A DNA stretch of 64,000 nucleotides, from assembly GCA_024516035.1 (NCBI GenBank), contig CM044965.1, forward strand, positions 2,090,146 through 2,154,145, written 5' to 3'. The DNA comes from Bactericera cockerelli (Eukaryota; Arthropoda; Insecta; Hemiptera; Triozidae). The translations under genes were made by a program, and so were the position numbers. The notes below the pieces were generated by a model. The model searched no databases, had not been told where the DNA came from, and saw only the letters and a program-made list of their open reading frames with translations. Positions 62,755 through 64,000 of this stretch are shown in pieces. Within the stretch, counting starts at the first letter, position 1, and every line of letters begins with the position of its first letter.

Positions 62755-62785
62755 TGTCTCGTTAACAACAGTTGTTAACGAGACA
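62755..62785. repeat. 31-bp perfect palindrome
   Basis: TGTCTCGTTAACAAC, one spacer base, then GTTGTTAACGAGACA. Could be a tip-to-tip remnant of a short inverted-repeat element. Confidence 0.9.
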
Positions 62786-63134
62786 TTTATATACTAGATG
62801 ATTAGATATCAGGGTTTACACTCCATGTGTTTTGTACAAACACGCAAATTAGCCACTCACATTAAACCTTTTTTTGTTAAAGAAAGGAAGCAAGAAACAA
62901 CAAGACTAAGTAAAAAATGGAGATGGTTTTATGAGTATAGCTTTAAACTTCACTTCCTACGAGAGCATGGATGAAGGGATAGAGGCTGGGATAGGAAAGA
63001 GAGAAAGATAGAAGAAGGGAAAGTGTGTACAAAAAAAGAAAGTAAGAAAGAAAAAAGGAATTCAGAAAATTTAGAGGGTATTTTTTAATTTACTACTGAT
63101 TTTTCAGAAAGGTGAAAAAAAGTTTCAATATTCT
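62786..63134. other. no gene; purine-rich patch
   Basis: 62880-63065 is A/G-rich without clear periodicity. Confidence 0.5.
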
Positions 63135-63222
63135 ATAACCTCACCCAGCCTGAATGTGCCCGGAAATAGTCAGCATCCGAATGAAATATAGAGGAGACAG
63201 AAAAGAGAGAGAGAGGGAGAGA

Positions 63223-63266
<44 letters not shown>

Positions 63267-63280
63267 AGAGAGAGAAGGAT
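63135..63280. repeat. 5S-SINE body fragment next to a (GA)n tract
   Basis: 63138-63180 reverse: GGATGCTGACTATTTCCGGG, CACATTCAGGCTGGGTGAGG. 63200-63280 is (GA)n. Confidence 0.75.
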
Positions 63281-63488
63281 TAGTACTTATCAAAAGAGAG
63301 AAATCTTGTAATAGTTTCCAACCAAAATTTTCACCTCCATAAACTTTTCTTAAGTTATATTACTTAAGCTCCCACCTAAGTTAATAATCTATTAGAGGTT
63401 TAATTCAGTCACGATAATTCACCGTTTAAGCTTCTGACTTATAAATCTCACTTAGAATAGGGGAGGTTTCACTTTTTAACTTTCCTTA
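63281..63488. other. no gene seen
   Basis: AT-rich spacer. Confidence 0.5.
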
Positions 63489-63951
63489 TCCTATAGAAAG
63501 GAAAGTAATGGAATCGACCAAAATTTTCGATAGTCAGTTTTCAGTGCCGAGACACGTTTTAGGGTCCCCAGAGCCTAAATCCAAAGTTTCAGCCATTGGT
63601 CCGTGTGTCTGTGAACAAGTTATCTCGAGAACGGTATGAGCTAGAGACTTGTAATTTGGTATGTAGACTTCATTTATAGAGAGGACGCGACACGAAATCG
63701 TTGTTTATTCTTAGAACTGTTTGTACCATATTACCTACTTTGTGATTATCTTCAATTCAACATTGCGTGTCGCAATATAGATAATTGTCATACATATTTG
63801 TGTATTTTATTGTCATTGTTATGAAGTGAGAAAAAGTAGTGTATCAAATTAACTATCATTACATGCATAACTACCAAATATATTTCTTTCACCAGCACGG
63901 CCATGCCTCGGTGAATGCACCGCACCGCAGGCCTAACCGCAACACGGCTAG
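63489..63951 (+). mobile_element. Helitron-like element (about 463 bp)
   Basis: The 3' end reads CGGCCATGCCTCGG, then a GC-rich, imperfect hairpin (GCCTAACCGCAACACGGC) and CTAG followed by T, like the other two Helitrons here. The 5' boundary TCCTATAGAAAGGAAAG after A at 63488 is a plausible but unproven start. Noncoding. Confidence 0.6.
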
Positions 63952-64000
63952 TCATATATATAAAAAAAAGCTTTCTACCAGTGGGACTTATGATCAACTT

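Overview
The window looks like insect nuclear DNA. Support comes from a spliced gene with animal-type GT/AG introns, mariner (D,D34D), hAT, Helitron and RTE-like non-LTR elements, many tRNA-derived SINEs, an abundant 5S-rRNA-derived SINE family, and pervasive (CT)n/(GA)n tracts. A hemipteran would fit, but the sequence alone does not settle the species. No bacterial features, CRISPR arrays or convincing functional tRNA/rRNA genes were seen.

Only one host protein gene is supported: a four-exon gene on the minus strand (33190-37335). It encodes a secreted, 756-residue M14 metallocarboxypeptidase-like protein of the carboxypeptidase D/N-E type. The reading frame is intact across three consensus introns, but most catalytic and substrate-binding positions are replaced (zinc ligands Glu>Asp and His>Gln, catalytic Glu>Tyr, NR pair > DN), so it is predicted to be a pseudoenzyme. 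It has lineage-type additions: tandem repeats between signal peptide and peptidase domain, and a second transthyretin-like domain split by a Lys/Asn-rich insert. Intron 2 carries a 36-bp minisatellite (14 copies) that begins exactly at the exon 2 donor and copies that 5' splice site in every unit.

The rest is a layered mobile-element landscape. 1-1172 is a 59-62 bp minisatellite; 1368-3074 is an RTE-like insertion with a twin-primed (5'-inverted) structure and an 11-bp target duplication. 6599-7506 and 59966-60873 are two 908-bp mariners sharing the same internal deletion. 11486-13598 and 55504-56363 are hAT elements with perfect 8-bp target duplications. 14733-14996, 46433-46676 and 63489-63951 are short Helitron-like elements, the first confirmed by empty sites inside the window. 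27643-28525 is a foldback element with ~380-bp arms. 37988-38421 (P-like) and 52654-53005 are MITEs nested in SINEs.

Between these lie repeated copies of at least six tRNA-headed SINE families (called A-F here), a chimeric SINE (H), the 5S-derived SINE family (G), a family of hairpin-bearing non-LTR 3' ends, other interspersed families (I-N), satellite-like arrays (8491-9780, 18165-18960, 47360-47800) and long polypurine/polypyrimidine tracts. Almost all open frames outside 33190-37335 are translations of these repeats. Family letters are my own labels for sets of similar copies in this window, not database names.
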